A stretch of 64,000 nucleotides of DNA from Callaeas wilsoni. Lineage: Eukaryota; Chordata; Aves; Passeriformes; Callaeidae. Each line of letters starts with the position of its first letter. The first letter of the stretch is position 1. A model generated the notes under the pieces. That model was given only the letters and a program-made list of their open reading frames with translations, was not told the DNA's origin and made no database searches. This document shows, piece after piece, positions 13,971-26,316 of the stretch. The position numbers and the translations under genes were made by a program. The stretch lies in contig VWPU01012103.1 of NCBI GenBank assembly GCA_013398955.1, positions 31,906-95,905 on the forward strand. Direction: 5' to 3'.

Positions 13971-16900
13971 TTTAACTTAAGAGTGCATAAATATATGCAA
14001 GAAGTGTGTAATATAAACCAGTGCACCTAGTGCAGATTTGCAACGGTACAAAGAAACACATCTGCATCAGCTCTGTCTTTTGGATTTATCTTTCAATTGT
14101 GTCCTCTGATGTATTGAGAATCTCAACATTTTAAAGGAAATAACTTCTCACTTGATTGTAATTTCCATACTCAGAAGTTTAATATATGTCAATCTTTTGC
14201 AAAAACTTATCAAGACTGAGAGATTTAACTTACACACTTTAACGCATCCTTTTAATTGCTAGTGTTTCTGAAAAATGCAATCATGTTTCTTTGGTATCAT
14301 TTAATAAAATTAAACATATCAATCAGTAGCCTTCTCCTTCAATTTTATAACAGCTTTTTGAAACAAAGGCTGCTTGTGTCTGCTCTATTGTGTCCAGGGG
14401 AAATGGTGAGAGTGTATATTTCTTTCAAAACATATAACCTATCACAAACCATCTATCTACAAAGTGCAGAAATATTTTATTAGCAACCTTTCTGGGCATA
14501 GTCTAGAAATTAAATGTTCCCCACATGAACGGGAGTATAGCTGTTCTGAAGCACTAAAACATAAACATACTGATTATATTTTGGTTCACAGGCACATATT
14601 ATATGGCCCCTTGTTGTAGACTTACTAAGTCTGAGCTTTGTGGCTGCCAAGCAAGAAACAGAGGCAAAGGGAGTTGAAAAAGGTAACTTCATATTAAGGT
14701 GGGGGGAAAGAAGTAAACATTTTCCCCATCTCCTTTAATAGAAGAGTCACCAGGCTACATTTTCTTGATTTTCAAGTTCCTCTTTTCACTACAGGTCTTT
14801 TCAGTGTTTCAACTTTACGGCTAAACTCCCTGAGACCTGATGTGGGATTTAGTAAGATTTAGATAACATAATCTCCATCTAATGGGAATTTCTAAAGCCA
14901 GTCACTAAGTGCATGAATTATTATAAGAGAAGAAAATCAAATTTAATATCAAAGAACTAACTTTAGAAGTTCAAGCAGCGGACAATATTCATTTTCCATC
15001 GACAGAATTGTTTAATAAGAATCTATCAGCAGTACAGGAAACACTAGGTACTCCGGCAATAAGTGAATCATGATGGCTTATTTCCTTTTAATTCTATGAT
15101 CCCAGCTGGAACAAGGTGTGATTGGAGAATGGTTTAATTGTTCATAGACATCTGTCTTTGGATTCAATTGAAAAATAATATCCTGGGCATAAAATGGCCT
15201 ACAGAATTTTTGACATTTTTATATCTTTCACAATCAAGGCATTGTCAGAAAGTCAGGTAGTGGAGCTCTGAAAAACTTATGGATATATTTAAAGTAGAAG
15301 AGGATAAAACCCTGGTAATATATCAATATACACAGCTGGAAAGCAGATGTTCAATTGAGTGCACTCAGTTCTTAAAGAAAGCTATTAAAGCTGTTACTTA
15401 CTCAAATGAGAAATTTCTATAATTTATTGTTCTCACATTTTTGATTTCCCCCTTTCCCTTCATTTTAAGCAGACTATAGGACTTTTTTTCCATATTGTTG
15501 AGGTCAATTACCCTGAAAGTCTGACTCAGTGCAGTATACTAAATGATTTCTAAAGAATGCCCAAGGCTACTGTCAATCAAATTAGCCAGTGACTTATGAG
15601 TTGTTTACTGTACTGTGAAATGAAGTGATAATGTTTGTCAACCAGTAAAATGTGACATTTAGCACTGCATATACCCACTTGAAATAGGTTTTGCATCAGC
15701 TTTATTCACTTCTTACCAGACTGGCACATATATTTGACTAAGTTCTGATTATGAAAGGAGACATTATATTAAACTTTATAAAGCACTGGTAAGCAGACAG
15801 TTCAAGCCTTGAAAAGCCCTGTGAAGTGCAGTAACTGATGTGACATGCCACCTTGGAGTCTCGTTTTCCATCTGTCTGATAAACAGTGGCAAAATGAATA
15901 TGTTCTTATTTTTCTTGGATGTTCATTTGATTCAAAGCAAAAATTTTGATGGAGAACCTTTTGTTCAAGTAATTCATAAAATGGTGATCCAGAATGGGAA
16001 AAGGATTTTTTACCCCTTTTAAGTGTTAACTAAGTTTGAAATTAAAATCAGAGTGGGATATCATCGCTTAATGTAACATATTAGGAAAAAGCTTGTATTG
16101 CATGGTTTCTTAGACAGTGACCTACTGAAGTACACCTCTGAAGTCACACTGAAGGGAAGCTCTGTTCTTCTGGAGCTCTGAAAGCTTAATTAGTAGTTTG
16201 TGAAAGAAAACCAGAGCACTGGAATTTCAGACCAAAAAAGAGCTTTTATATTTCCTCCAAAGGGAGATGGTTTGACACTCCCACCAAATGTTTTCTTAAC
16301 AATTCAGTTTAAAAGCTGCAAAATTCCTCTTCACACAATACAGAAGACAACTCACATCTTGGCATGCTCCAAACAGACCAGCACTTCTGTAAAAACTATG
16401 TTAGAAATACAAAGAAGGAAAAGCTGCAGACAGCTTCAGCTTTTTCTCAGTATTTCCATTCTTGCTGTAGTTCTATAGAAAACTTTTCCCAAACACAATG
16501 ACAATTCGAAAATTTGTTTCATTGTCCATGATGGATGAACATCTTTTTTTTTTGCCATATTATTGTCTTCTTAGAAATAGTCTTTACAATAGATGGAGTC
16601 TTTTTTTACATGCATTCAAGTATTTAAAAAGCAAAAATAAAACCACCAAATTCTTAAAATTGTTAGGTATTAAGGCAGTGTTAAATCAGTTTACTGACTT
16701 ATAGACAAAACTCCAAGGAAATAATCACACAATTTTACTAAATATTTAAACTGAAGATTGGGAATCAACCATATCCTTGGGTCCTAATCAGGTCTCACAT
16801 TATGACTACTTATTGGATATTTGGTCATTGAATTTAACTGGAGTGTTAAGCTATGTCCTGTTATATTGCAGGTATTGTGATTTTAGGGTTTTTTCCATGA

Positions 16901-17429
16901 AGAAGCTGAGACATATATTCTTTCAAGAAAGTCATGCTTGTTCAACTTTCTGAAAACTGGTTGTTAGGTTGACATAACAAATACATTCAAATGAATACCT
17001 TCTTTAAAAGGATTAATTCCATTATTAAAGGGCTGAAAAGGGATGTGGTAAGAATCTCTTTGTCTTACCTAAATGAAAACAGATGTGCTAGTAAGTAGAT
17101 GAGATATCTGGGGAGTGGATTTAAGTTTCGTTTTTTGTTGCTCATCCATATTTAATGCCATTTCTTTCCGTATTTTGGTATTATTGTTTTAAAAACTGCA
17201 AAGATATTTTTGAAAGAACATTTATAATGTTTGTCACAAGTGTGGCACAGATCCATTTCAATTTCTATTTTGTTTCTTTCCTAGATATCATTTAGTGCAG
17301 ATGAACTTGATGTGTCTCCTCATTCTAAATGCACGTGCACTATTCAAGTTCGCAAATATCTTTATGAAAATTAAATGAATTAAGCTTAGAGGTGGTCAGG
17401 GCTGAAACCATTAAAATATAATTTTCCCT
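13971..17429. other. AT-rich non-coding DNA, no gene seen
   Basis: No supported gene; the longest frame, 92 codons near 16200-16478, has no recognisable domain and no splice or promoter context. A TGTCAATCAA word at 15571-15580 is a PBX/MEIS-type site, but single sites like this are common by chance. Confidence 0.65.
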
Positions 17430-17860
17430 ATTGCTTTTTGCATGTCTCACTTAAAATCCTAGCCTTTCACATGTCACGTGTCATGTGGTCCTCATGGGAT
17501 AATGCCCGAGTGAGGAAATCTATTGGTGACTCAGCATACTCCTTAAGGGGAGACTACTCAGCTCTTAATCCGTGGGGTCATCATTGTGAGGAAGAGGAGA
17601 CAAGCAAGAGCAGACGAGCCTTTTGCTACTCCTAAAATAATCATTAAGCTGACATGCATGGAAATGCAAGAGCAACTATTTTGTCTTTTCCAAGATTTTC
17701 CTTTCTTTGCATCCCAGGGGAAATCTTGAATGGGCAACAGCAGCCTGCTTCCAGTTTCTTTTCAGACCTGTCTAACAATTCAAAGAAGCCAAACAGAAGA
17801 GGAGGAGTCTGTTCCAATACATTTAGCTTTTCTGAGGGGAAACAATAGAAATAAATAATG
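17430..17860. promoter_or_regulatory. Candidate regulatory element with E-box and AP-1/MARE-like sites
   Basis: This patch is richer in G+C and CpG than its surroundings. It holds a palindromic E-box CACGTG at 17475-17480, inside two further CATGTG-type words, and TGACTCAGCA at 17527-17536, a match to the AP-1/NF-E2 (MARE half-site) consensus. Three CpGs lie between 17505 and 17620. Clustering of such sites in an otherwise CpG-poor desert is compatible with an enhancer, but binding words this short recur by chance. No adjoining gene gives context. The call is inference only. Confidence 0.25.
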
Positions 17861-20800
17861 ATCATCATGGAATATAACATACTAATATGATAAATTCACA
17901 CTAAAAAGAAAATTTTAGAAGCATTTACAACTCTTGTTTTAAGAAAATATTGCTTAACTAGCTCTGCTTTTTTTTTTAAGTACACTGAATGCATAACTCT
18001 ATATTTTTGGGACAGCTTTTTCAATCATTTCCAGGCATGCATGCTTTCTCAGTCCTCTAGTAATCTGTGATCTTTCCTTTTCCTGATGCAAAAGCTTAGT
18101 TTTTCTAGGCCACTTAAGCTGGAAAATTAAAATCCTATACTGGACTGCCTCTACTGGGCCAAAGTATTTAAGCTAAAATATAGTTCTGTATTTTTTCAGT
18201 CCTGCACCTTGTAAAAGACGTGAAAAACATGTTTACATCACTGTCTTTACATCATTTCACAAATGCTGGTTTGAATTTTCTCATTTCCCCTTCAGTCTCG
18301 TAAGTCTGGAAATCCCCTCCAACTTATCCATCTCTCTTTTTATTCTGGTCTAGTCTTGCTTTTAGGTACAGCATGAGTTTCTGCCAAAGGAGTATGCAGT
18401 GCATTTTCAGGTGTCTGGCCAAAGAAGGTGCTCAGTGACCCAGGTTTAAAATAAGTGGCAATGCAGCATCTCAGAGGTGTGGTTGTCATGCCAGTAAACA
18501 GAAGAATTCCAAAAGCATTTGGTTTCAGTTTTTCACTTCCTTTTCCTCAGAGTAAGGTTTCAGGGCTTTCTTTTTATAGCAGACTCTGATATTTTCACTG
18601 TGTGAAATAAAAGAGATGAGAAAATTGCATAACAATCACAGAATCAGACAATGCAAGCATGTCTGTGCATTGCAAGTGTCTGCAGATTGCACTTAGAGGA
18701 TTTAATCCTATGGCAAAAGTTTAACCTCATTGATCACATCTTGATCAAGCAGAAAATCAGAGACCTAGAAAAGGTGTTCAATAGCTCCATATGTAAAATT
18801 TAATTCAAAAAAAGGTAAGGCTGATATAAGAACAGCTGGCAGCATTCCTGGCTTTCCCTTGCTGGGAAAAAAGGTCAGCGAGCAGTCAGCACATAGACCT
18901 CCACCCACCATACAGAAGTCCTCGGACAACCAATTTAGAGAAAGTCACTGAAATCAATAGATAAACCTCCTGTTGTTTTCAGCAGGGCAAGATTTTACCT
19001 ACCAGGTCTGAAACTAGAGAACACAAGTGACTCACTGCAGCAAGGGTAAGCGAGGCAGTAGGGCTGACAACAAAAGCAGCAGAGTAACATTCCCATTGCA
19101 AAGGACACAAAGCGTGCATCTTTCCAGTTTCACGCCCATTCACATGGCTGAACTGTACTGCTGTGGTCCATATTTTGATGTGTGTTGACACACTAAGGAT
19201 TATGCATAACTTAAAAATCCATGCATTCCAGCAAAAGACAGCTTTAGTAACTCGGTTCACTGCTTGCTTTTCAGCATGTTCCTCACACCAACTGCAGGCA
19301 GAAAAACAGAGATTCAGTGCTCTGGCAAACCCTTGTTGTGACATTGCCTTACTGCTGTAGGCTGTACTCTCAGCAAACATCACAGCTAGCAGTTCTCAAA
19401 TGTAATCAGATATTATCCTTCCTTTGGGTTTTCAGCATGAATTTTGTTACCTCCTAAAAAAGAATCCATTTTCAATACTGTGTCCATGTAAACTTAAGGC
19501 ATAGTCTTTTCTTTTCCTTTGGCCATGACTCCTGCAGAACTCTTGCATTGGTAACTCATACCTTCTGTGATATAAATCTGTAAAATATATTATATTTCTC
19601 CCCCCACCTGGTCTCAGGAGCAGGTACCATTTAAAATCACTTCTGGTCTGCTCATTATTTGTTGGCAATATTTGCCAACTTTCTTAATACTTTATGCTGA
19701 AGTCCTGATGTCAAGGGCACACTTCACCCTGCTACAATGCAGCTTACACCTACTGCTCAGGGTAAACTGTAGATAGCAGTGCTCTCACCTTGGAATACTT
19801 CTGAATTCCTCTGCGTTATTGCTCTTGAACTTGTACTCTTCGACAAGCGTGTTCCACTGCTTGTTCCTTTCTACTCTTTTTGTGTTTTGCCAGTGTTATA
19901 TTCATGATGTCACTTTCTAACACACACATTATACATATGTTCATCTATTCTCTGCATGCCATATAACATGAAGGAAAATATCATCAAGAGAATATTATGA
20001 GTCTACTTAGTATTTTTACAATAAATATCAACACAAATGTAAACCTGACCTTTTCATGGTAAGTCTTCTAGTATGGTAACCAGTTAAGGTGAACAAGAAC
20101 CTGTTTAAGGGTTTTCAAACTAAGAAGAGTTGTGGAAAGAAGCATGAGATGTGTAACCATCATGTAGCCTATGCACAGCAATGGTTTGTGTAGGTAACTG
20201 GCAGCATGATTGTGAGAAAACAGGTTATTGTTCCTTCCTTTTGGAAGGTTACAGGAATGTGAAGAGCAGGAGAGTAAGAGGCAGCAGAAGTATACAAAGA
20301 AATTTCCTGGTAAGCTGCAATAAATTTAGCAGGAGATAGCAAATATAGGTCATGGTTGAAATATTTATTCTGGTGCTTGCAATCATAGTTGCCATATTTG
20401 CAGATGCAGTTATAAGGATTACATGGCAGTGGGAAAAAAAGCCACATATATATGACTACTTTCCTAAGGACCATATTGAGGATTCACTCTATAAATATTT
20501 TTAAATAGCAAACTAACAAAGTACAACAAATCTGAATAAAGCAACATAAAGGTGAGTGTTACTTTAATATCTTCTCTGAAACTGTTGTAATAGTGATGAT
20601 GTGGTAATTTTTTTTCCTGTTTAAGCAAAATTGTTTCTATACTACTGGAACTGTTAGTCAAGTATATGCCAAACTGTGTGTTAATTAGTATATTCTCTTC
20701 TCTAGTGTACCAGCTAATTTGCTTTTTTGCCTTTATTAGCACTTACAAAGGAGCCAGTGAAATGGTTCTGTCTCTGAGACTCCCCCTGCTGTGGTTAATA

Positions 20801-21799
20801 GTTTGTGTTAAAATTCATCTTCATCCAGGACTCAGGCTTCAGGTTTAAGGCAGTTGTGAAGCTTTCACTTATAGCCACTGGGGAGAAATCTCTACCTGCT
20901 AATAGTTTACTGTACAAGTTTTCTAATCAAATACACTTTTTTTTAAAGGTATGATGAATTACATACTAAAGCAAGAGTGTTAGTTAGATTTCTATTGACT
21001 ATATAGAAAAACTCTATCACCTAGCCTTGATTAAAATTTCTATATTGTACATAGCTACCATGAAGTAAGAAGTAATAACTAATTTCCAGATGGATAAAGT
21101 TACATAAAATTAATTACAGCTGGTGCATTATCCAGACAGATGGATAAAACTGGTGAAAAACCTTCACATTTTTCCATCTGAATCAATTATCTATTATCAA
21201 TTTTCTGAACTCTTACTTCTGTTTCTATTCTGGAAGGTATGCAAACAAAACACAAAAATAATTCAGAATCAAGACTATGAGTCTTGTAGTCCTTCCAGAA
21301 ACATTTATGCAGAGCAAGTGTTAATGCAATCTCCAGCTGCCTGAGTCCATCCATATCGTTATTATTATTAATTTTTTAAGTGTCACATTTAATGAAACAA
21401 GACTCCTGAAAGGATCTGTACATTTTTTCTTTTTTTTCTGCTAGAAACATAATCAGCAGTGCAAAGTTTCTTGCCATGAAGTCTACACAATAATGTTTTC
21501 TGCAGCTTTGATTTGTGGATGAAGAAAGTACACAATAAGCAATACACCCTCAAAATGCTTAAGGTAAAATAAAACATAAATTGTTAACTAATGTGAGAGA
21601 GAATTTTTTATTGACCCGTATTATTTGCCCTTCAAAGAACATTACCGAATACAGCAGTCTTTTTATCTAAAGCATTAGCAGTCATTTGTTTGTTAAATGA
21701 GTTTTGAGATCTACTTACACACAATTTAAATGCCTTTAAAACTCCATTAGATATGTTTACTGCCAAAACTTAAATAGTATTCTCTTAGTTCTTCTCCAT
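17861..21799. other. Non-coding DNA, no gene seen
   Basis: The stretch around 18830-19420 is somewhat GC-richer and carries a 134-codon minus-strand frame (18979-19383). Its translation is rich in Ala, Ser and Cys without any domain, signal peptide or membrane pattern that I recognise. No splice or promoter signal supports it and I treat it as a chance frame. The remainder is AT-rich with nothing notable. Confidence 0.6.
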
Positions 21800-21910
21800 T
21801 GCTTTAAAAAATGGCAAATGTACAAATGTCTGGCGATGATAATTAACCCTCTGATTTGTCAGTCTTCGGACGCAAAAGTTTGACACCAATGTAATCTATT
21901 GACCACTAAT
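21800..21910. promoter_or_regulatory. Candidate conserved non-coding element
   Basis: Within 80 bases there are a TAATTA-type homeodomain core (the TAATTAA word near 21839-21845), a TGATTTGTCA word resembling a PBX/MEIS site (21852-21861), a CCAAT word (near 21886) and three CpGs (near 21833, 21867, 21871). CpG retention and site clustering in AT-rich DNA are typical of deeply conserved avian non-coding elements. Conservation itself cannot be seen from one sequence, so this is a guess to be tested. Confidence 0.22.
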
Positions 21911-24539
21911 GTTATACACAAGTAAGTCTCCACTGTAAGGGCCACAAAAAAAAAAAAAAAGAAATTAGGTGAGGTAAGTAGAAAGAACCATTCTGTGTTG
22001 TGCTGGAGTTTGCAGACCCAAGAAGTATCAAGAAGTCTCAGGAATTTTTAATACTTCTGACATATCTACATAAAAACTGAAATTTCTCAGGCAAAATACC
22101 ATAATCAAAAGAGACATAAAGATTTTTTGTCATTCTCAGCCTTATCAAATAATAGTTTTAGAACATTTTATAGTGAAAAGTTGTTCAATACAAATGTTTG
22201 AACAAATTTTTTACAACACATCTCATAGCTCAGGATGACAGGATGTATAAGAACTGTTCACAACTTTGTAGGAACCTAGAGGAATCTTGATTTATTTGAG
22301 AAACAGAAATAGTTTTGTTGGGTTTTAACTAATAAAACCCATCATCACCAAAAATAGGAGTCTGGGAAACTGAAATGCAAACAAGTAAATCCTAAAACCT
22401 AAACAAAATCAGTCTATCATATCTACTTGCACTAAACTTGATCTATAAGTCAGAAATAATCTAAGATTTATGATTTCAGTCTCTTTCAGATAAGTCTTAC
22501 AATTCAAAACAACTTACAAGTTCAGGTATTAGGAAGGACATGAATAAAACGGGTTGCTAAAATACATGAATAAACACCACGTAAAAAGGAAAATAATTGA
22601 CAGTGCACAATTATTCCAACAAAATATTGTTATTGGAAAATGTCGGTCCAAACTGAATTTTGCAAGAAAAACAGTTGATTTTTTTTCCTTTTTTTCAAAC
22701 ACCTACTTATTAGTCAAGCTTACTGCATTTCTATATACTAAAATAATCCCTGTATTCTTTAATCTAACTACTGATAAACATAATTTTATGCCTTTTATTT
22801 TTAGTCAAGACAAGCTGATTTACTGAACATTCAAGAAGTTAGTCCTTTTCTATGCTATTAAATATTTCTACAAGGAAAAGGTTTATACACGTTTCAAGTA
22901 GATACATATTTTCCAGCATAAAGCATTGCTCTAAGGGACTTTCGAAGACTTTAATAACTAGCTTTTGTTTTCCAAAATACTGTTTTTCTGTCTAGAGTAA
23001 AGGTAAAAGCACATTTCTAGTGGTTAATATTTTATTTCTGGAAAGTACTAAGAAATTGTTTGCCATCTATATTGTATTTGTTATGAAGTGTAAATTCTGC
23101 ATGTGTGATGAAAGCAAGGACAGTAGAAGAATGAGATGAGAATCTTCTAACCAAATCCAGTAAAGTCAGATCATCTGTGCAATAGCTCCTGCTAGCGTGT
23201 AAAATAAAATTCCCCTCCATTCTACCCTATTTGCATAGCTTGTCATTAACCACACTTTCAACAGACTTGACCTTCCCCTTGCTTTTATAAGGAATTCCAC
23301 AGATAAATGTCACCAGAGAAAAATACACTTTTAGCCAAAATATAGTACAGAGCATGCACGTCTATAAATGTCTAGCACATATGACTACCTGAAGAATTTT
23401 TAAAATAAATGTCTTGCTATGAAGAGAATAGTGCAGGGTGAATTAATCACTGGGAAATGCCTCTGCTCCATGTACTCTCTCTCACCTGGACAGTTACAAC
23501 TGCAGCATGTAGCTCACCCTCTGTCTGTGTCAGTTCCAAAATCTCCTCGCCACGGCACAAAACATAAATCAGATATTGAATTGAGCAAACCTTTCGGACT
23601 CTGTTCTGGTCATTTATAGTTACACTAAGCTGAATTATACCATGTGCCCTTTATGTGGCCCATGGGATGATTTCTCTGCCAAGAATTTTACCTCTCAGAC
23701 CAATAAAATGTATGGCAATACAGCAGCCTGGACTGAAAAGAAGGGTTTCATTATTTTTTTATTTTATTAAACAGTTTATCACAGCATACTGAGGCATTTA
23801 TTCTTCCACCTAAGGATACACAGTCTACTTGAGTTAAAATGTTTGTCTAGAGATGTTATATATGCTAATATATACTAACGTGATTTCATATATTTTCCTG
23901 GAAATCAGAAGCTCAATGTCAGCAGTCACAACATGAGGGAGAGCATACACATATACTGGAAGGAAAATAGTCAAGATGTATATGCATACTGAAAAATGAC
24001 TGAAAGTGTTACAGAAAATGACTCAAACATAAATGTGAAAAACACATTTCTCAGATACAGACATTTGCAACTCCCTGTAAAACAGGATGAAAATGCCTGA
24101 CCTAGGAGGAAAAAAGTAGAAGCAGGATATAGCTCTTAATTGACATCTTGCCAGAAAATTTTAAAGTTAATATTCATAAAATATTGTGATGTGCTGAGGT
24201 TTTATGTTACTATAAGCCAGATGGATCGAATTCATTGATAGATAAATAGATAGGATGTGTTTAACCTATCCTGAAGTAGTATTAATTCACTATGACCTTA
24301 AAATGAGAAATAAAAGAAAGTGAGATTAAAAACAGATCCAAGGGAAGCTGCTGAGAAGATTCCAATTAACTTTAAGGAGATTAACTTTACCAAACACCTA
24401 TTTAACTGCATTATGTTAAATATGAAATACCACATCTGTTATGTCAAGAGATACAACTACTTGGCATTTGTGACAGTAGAAACAGTAATAGTACACCCTT
24501 AAATTATAACATGCTAGGTCATGGTACTGCTGTAGTCCC
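21911..24539. other. AT-rich non-coding DNA, no gene seen
   Basis: A 15-base A tract occurs at about 21946-21960 and a few decayed GATA-like units near 24236-24252. Open frames reach at most 90 codons (22554-22826) and have the Lys/Phe/Ile-rich composition expected from AT-rich DNA. Nothing supports a gene. Confidence 0.7.
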
Positions 24540-24590
24540 CAAAAGTCAACCACTACCTTCAACGGGAGCTAAACGAGTCCATAATAGATA
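24540..24590 (+). repeat. Relic of an ancient amniote repeat ('TTCAATGGGAGC' type)
   Basis: The words CCTTCAACGGGAGCTAAA and ACGAGTCC are close to a 'CTTCAATGGGAGC...GGGCC' pattern that I recall as common in bird and reptile intergenic DNA, probably from the same old family as the relic at 13910. It is about 50 bases long and degraded; the family name is not known to me. Confidence 0.35.
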
Positions 24591-25098
24591 TCTGTCACCT
24601 GGCAAAAGCTTTGAAAAAAGCAGTGTAAAAGAAAGAAAATGGATCACTAAACTATGAGAATAGTGCTGTATTTATCTGGATCTGCTACCCTTATATATAT
24701 AAAACAATTCCCTCATACAGTGAGTTATCAGGAGGGTTTGATTCTGTTTCTTGCAGTTTAGGGGGATTGGTTTTTTAATTTCCTAGGAGGATTAGTATTA
24801 TATCATTTCAAACAGGTAGTGTTTCACTAATTAAGGTGCTTGACAGCCTCTTTGCCACCTTCCTTCTCTCCTTCCCTTCCATCTTCTGTCTTCCTATAAA
24901 CTTTGGTTTTGCAATTTAGGATTTCTGTACCTAAATAGTAACTTTGGATTGAGTTTGCTTCCAGCATTTTACTGTATCTGGCTGAAATGATGTTAACTTT
25001 TTTAAGAGCAGCCCACTGGGTGTCCTCTGGGATGGTGCAGTGTTTTGAATCTGTGACTAAAGTGGAGTTGGTAACACAGCAATATTTTGACTATTATG
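24591..25098. other. AT-rich non-coding DNA, nothing seen
   Basis: Plain AT-rich sequence leading up to the CR1 copy, with a pyrimidine-rich stretch near 24850-24895 (repeated CCTT and TCTC words). No gene or repeat family is recognised. Confidence 0.7.
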
Positions 25099-25523
25099 AA
25101 AACACAGACTGGGTGAGGTTGGCAGGGATCTCCGAAGGTCATCTTGTCCAATCCCTTGCTCAAGCAGGACAATCTACAGCCAGCTGCCCAAGGCCAGGTC
25201 CAGAGAGATTCTGAATATCTCCACAGCTGGAGACTCCATAATGTCCTTGAGCAACCTGTAACAGTAATCCACCACTCTCAAGTAACAGTGTTTTCTTGTT
25301 CAGAGGAATCCTTCTGTTTTCCAGTTTGTGGCCACTGCCTCTTGCCTTGTCACTGGGCACCACTGGAAAGAGCCTGGCCCTGTCTTCTCTGCACTCTTCC
25401 TTCAGGAATTTCTGTACATTGGTAAGATCCCCCTGAGCCTTTTCTGCTGCAGACTGAATAGTCTCAGCCTTTCCTCATAGCAGAGACGCTCCAGTCCCTC
25501 AGTCACCATAGTGACCTCATGTG
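25099..25523 (-). mobile_element. 5'-truncated CR1 LINE, 3' UTR and end of ORF2
   Basis: On the minus strand this is the 3' end of a CR1 element. On the + strand one reads, in order, the reversed 3' UTR words GGTCATCTTGTCCAATCCC and TTGCTCAAGCAGG, CATTGCCTCTTG-like sequence (here CACTGCCTCTTG), TGTCACTGGGCACCACTGG, AAGATCCCCCTGAGCC and finally TTTCCTCATAG, which is reversed ORF2. The subfamily is the one with the 'CTCAAGCAGG' 3' UTR, the same broad type as the 4.6 kb copy. Divergence is moderate and all frames are broken. It ends, 5'-truncated, near 25523, immediately against the block at 25524-25960. Confidence 0.92.
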
Positions 25524-25960
25524 GTTTACAATCAGCTGGAAATTAAGCTCCAAGCAGCCACTGCCTTTCCCCCCATCCTCTCCAGTGAGGAAGGAACAAA
25601 AGGCAGAGATTATTGATTGGGACAACAATTTCGTAGAAAAAAAAAAAGCATTGAGATAAGAAAGAACAAAGAGTAACGGCAACAATATTAATAACAGTGC
25701 ATAAAAGAGGGTGATAGCTTGTGGAAGTCATACTGATCAGACATTACCACCACAAGAGACACGCAGCTTCCCAAGAGAAAGGGGAAAATGCCAGGCACAG
25801 CCATGCTGGCACATTTTTTCTTTGAGCCCAATTTCCCCCAAGCCCAAGGCAATGAAGCACAAAGACAGACAAACCCTTCAAGTTGAACCAGCCACACCAC
25901 ACCACCACACCACTCTGTTCACTACTTTACTTCTCCAGATAAAAGGAAAATGGTCACTTA
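25524..25960. repeat. Unclassified interspersed-repeat-like block
   Basis: This block differs from the surrounding AT-rich DNA in being GC-richer, with C tracts (CCTTTCCCCCCATCC, AATTTCCCCCAAGCCC) and an A-rich middle that includes an 11-base A run near 25637. Style and vocabulary (GTGAGGAAGGAACAAAAGGC, AGATTATTGATTGGGACAAC) resemble avian interspersed elements, possibly an LTR-retrotransposon remnant. I see no terminal TG...CA pair or polyadenylation layout that would prove it. It abuts the CR1 directly, so it may be an older element that CR1 landed in. A short ACACCACACC-type tandem occurs near 25892-25912. Confidence 0.28.
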
Positions 25961-26234
25961 TATTCCTGAGGAAATATCCCTTGTGTGGTGTATTTTTTCA
26001 GTGAATTCATCAACCTGTATTGGCCAAAGTCTTTGATGCTACAGTGTCATATCTAAAATGTCAGTGAATGTTAATTTTTATTACTGTGATTAGTACTTTC
26101 TTTGGAGGAAACAACTTCAAAATGAACGTTTTGCTATGCAAAGAGTTAAATTAATCATGCTTCCTGTCTTTCCTCTTTGAATTAGAGTAAAATTAGTCAA
26201 GTGGGTCCCTTCAGAAAGGGACACTAAAGGGCTT
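25961..26234. other. Short AT-rich spacer, nothing seen
   Basis: Ordinary AT-rich sequence between the repeat-like block and the tandem duplication. No motif worth naming. Confidence 0.7.
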
Positions 26235-26316
26235 CTAATGTTTATTGCTCCCATTGAAATGAACTGAATTAAAGCATCCTAATGTTTATTGCTCCCTGTG
26301 AAATGAATACAATTAA
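26235..26316. repeat. 44-bp tandem duplication
   Basis: The word CTAATGTTTATTGCTCCC appears at 26235 and again 44 bases later at 26279, each followed by GAAATGAA and then a similar AATTA end. Two adjacent units with a few substitutions point to a tandem duplication old enough to have diverged by several bases. Confidence 0.88.

Noticed and set aside
15090..15110. AATTCTATGATCCC resembling a CR1 octamer end
   Set aside because: The upstream sequence does not follow the CR1 3' UTR; too short to support.
18640..18660. AATCACAGAATCAGACAATG resembling a CR1 3' tail
   Set aside because: No CR1 3' UTR sequence follows on either side; a chance match to the octamer.
18979..19383. 134-codon minus-strand open frame
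   Set aside because: No domain, signal peptide, splice or promoter context; local G+C makes a chance frame of this length plausible.
25144..25425. 93-codon + strand frame at 25.1 kb
   Set aside because: It is antisense to the CR1 copy there and reads reversed 3' UTR, not a protein.
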